Origin: Shewanella indica
Lineage (GTDB): Bacteria > Pseudomonadota > Gammaproteobacteria > Enterobacterales > Shewanellaceae
Direction of reading: 5' to 3'
Length of the DNA: 64,000 bases
Assembly (NCBI RefSeq): GCF_002836975.1
Contig: NZ_NIJK01000052.1
Span: 49,136 to 113,135 of the forward strand
The notes below the pieces were generated by a model. That model was not told the DNA's origin, did no database searches, and saw nothing but the letters and a program-made list of their open reading frames with translations. Positions 63,997-64,000 of the stretch are shown here, one piece after another (positions within the stretch are counted from its first letter, which is position 1; each line of letters opens with the position of its first letter). The position numbers and the translations under genes were made by a program.

Positions 63997-64000
63997 CCTT

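Overview
The window looks like a chromosomal stretch of a marine gammaproteobacterium, most likely Shewanella. The basis is the complete oleABCD set for long-chain polyunsaturated olefins, the very long PstC and PstA permeases, and the GalNAc cluster with a Gfo/Idh-type alpha-N-acetylgalactosaminidase and a TonB-dependent receptor, as described for Shewanella. The genus call is inferred from gene content and protein character; no database was searched.

Layout. 1-2.2 kb: an ABC-2 exporter (permease running off the left edge, plus its ATPase). 2.7-8.0 kb: oleABCD on the minus strand. 8.2-16.1 kb: housekeeping genes (methyltransferase, DUF1289, POT peptide transporter, YajD nuclease, BCCT transporter, DUF502, a VOC protein). 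16.3-21.9 kb: pstC-pstA-pstB-phoU behind a good Pho box. 22-24.2 kb: a GcvR-like ACT protein, DUF2797 and DUF1415. 24.2-28.6 kb: a nucleoside hydrolase, then cstA, a 90-residue Cys-Cys-terminal protein and an ArsA/Get3-like ATPase, tightly linked.

28.6-51.0 kb is a pile-up of insertions in front of azlC. First comes a very AT-rich minus-strand block with an intact double-glycine-leader bacteriocin gene, a second bacteriocin gene cut by an IS630-type element, several tiny membrane-peptide genes missed by a 60-codon cutoff, and a 163-bp MITE whose ends match the IS630 element. Next is the 3' part of an araC-type regulator. Then a 19.3-kb integrative island (31609-50945) has split that araC gene, leaving the perfect 14-bp direct repeat GAACCGTCAATTCA at each end. 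It carries a tyrosine integrase at the right end, a primase-helicase, a serine recombinase, RadC-like and DUF2787 proteins, a GNAT toxin-antitoxin-like pair, and a five-gene, start/stop-overlapping type I restriction operon (hsdM-hsdS-FRG-DUF5655-hsdR). The remaining C-terminal araC codons run into azlC at 51.0 kb, so the ancestral order was araC-azlC-azlD.

52.1-63.6 kb is a GalNAc catabolic cluster: agaR, agaO (GH109), agaZ, agaS, agaK, agaA and agaP on the minus strand, and a divergent TonB-dependent receptor, with CTTTCG operator-like repeats on both sides of the divergent intergenic space. The last 150 bases form an unexplained series of short perfect hairpins ending in a terminator.

The most interesting parts are the FRG/DUF5655-loaded restriction operon, the disrupted two-peptide bacteriocin locus, the CstA/Cys-Cys/ArsA module, the GNAT pair with an apparent ATT start, and the tandem-repeat linkers inside oleC and oleD.
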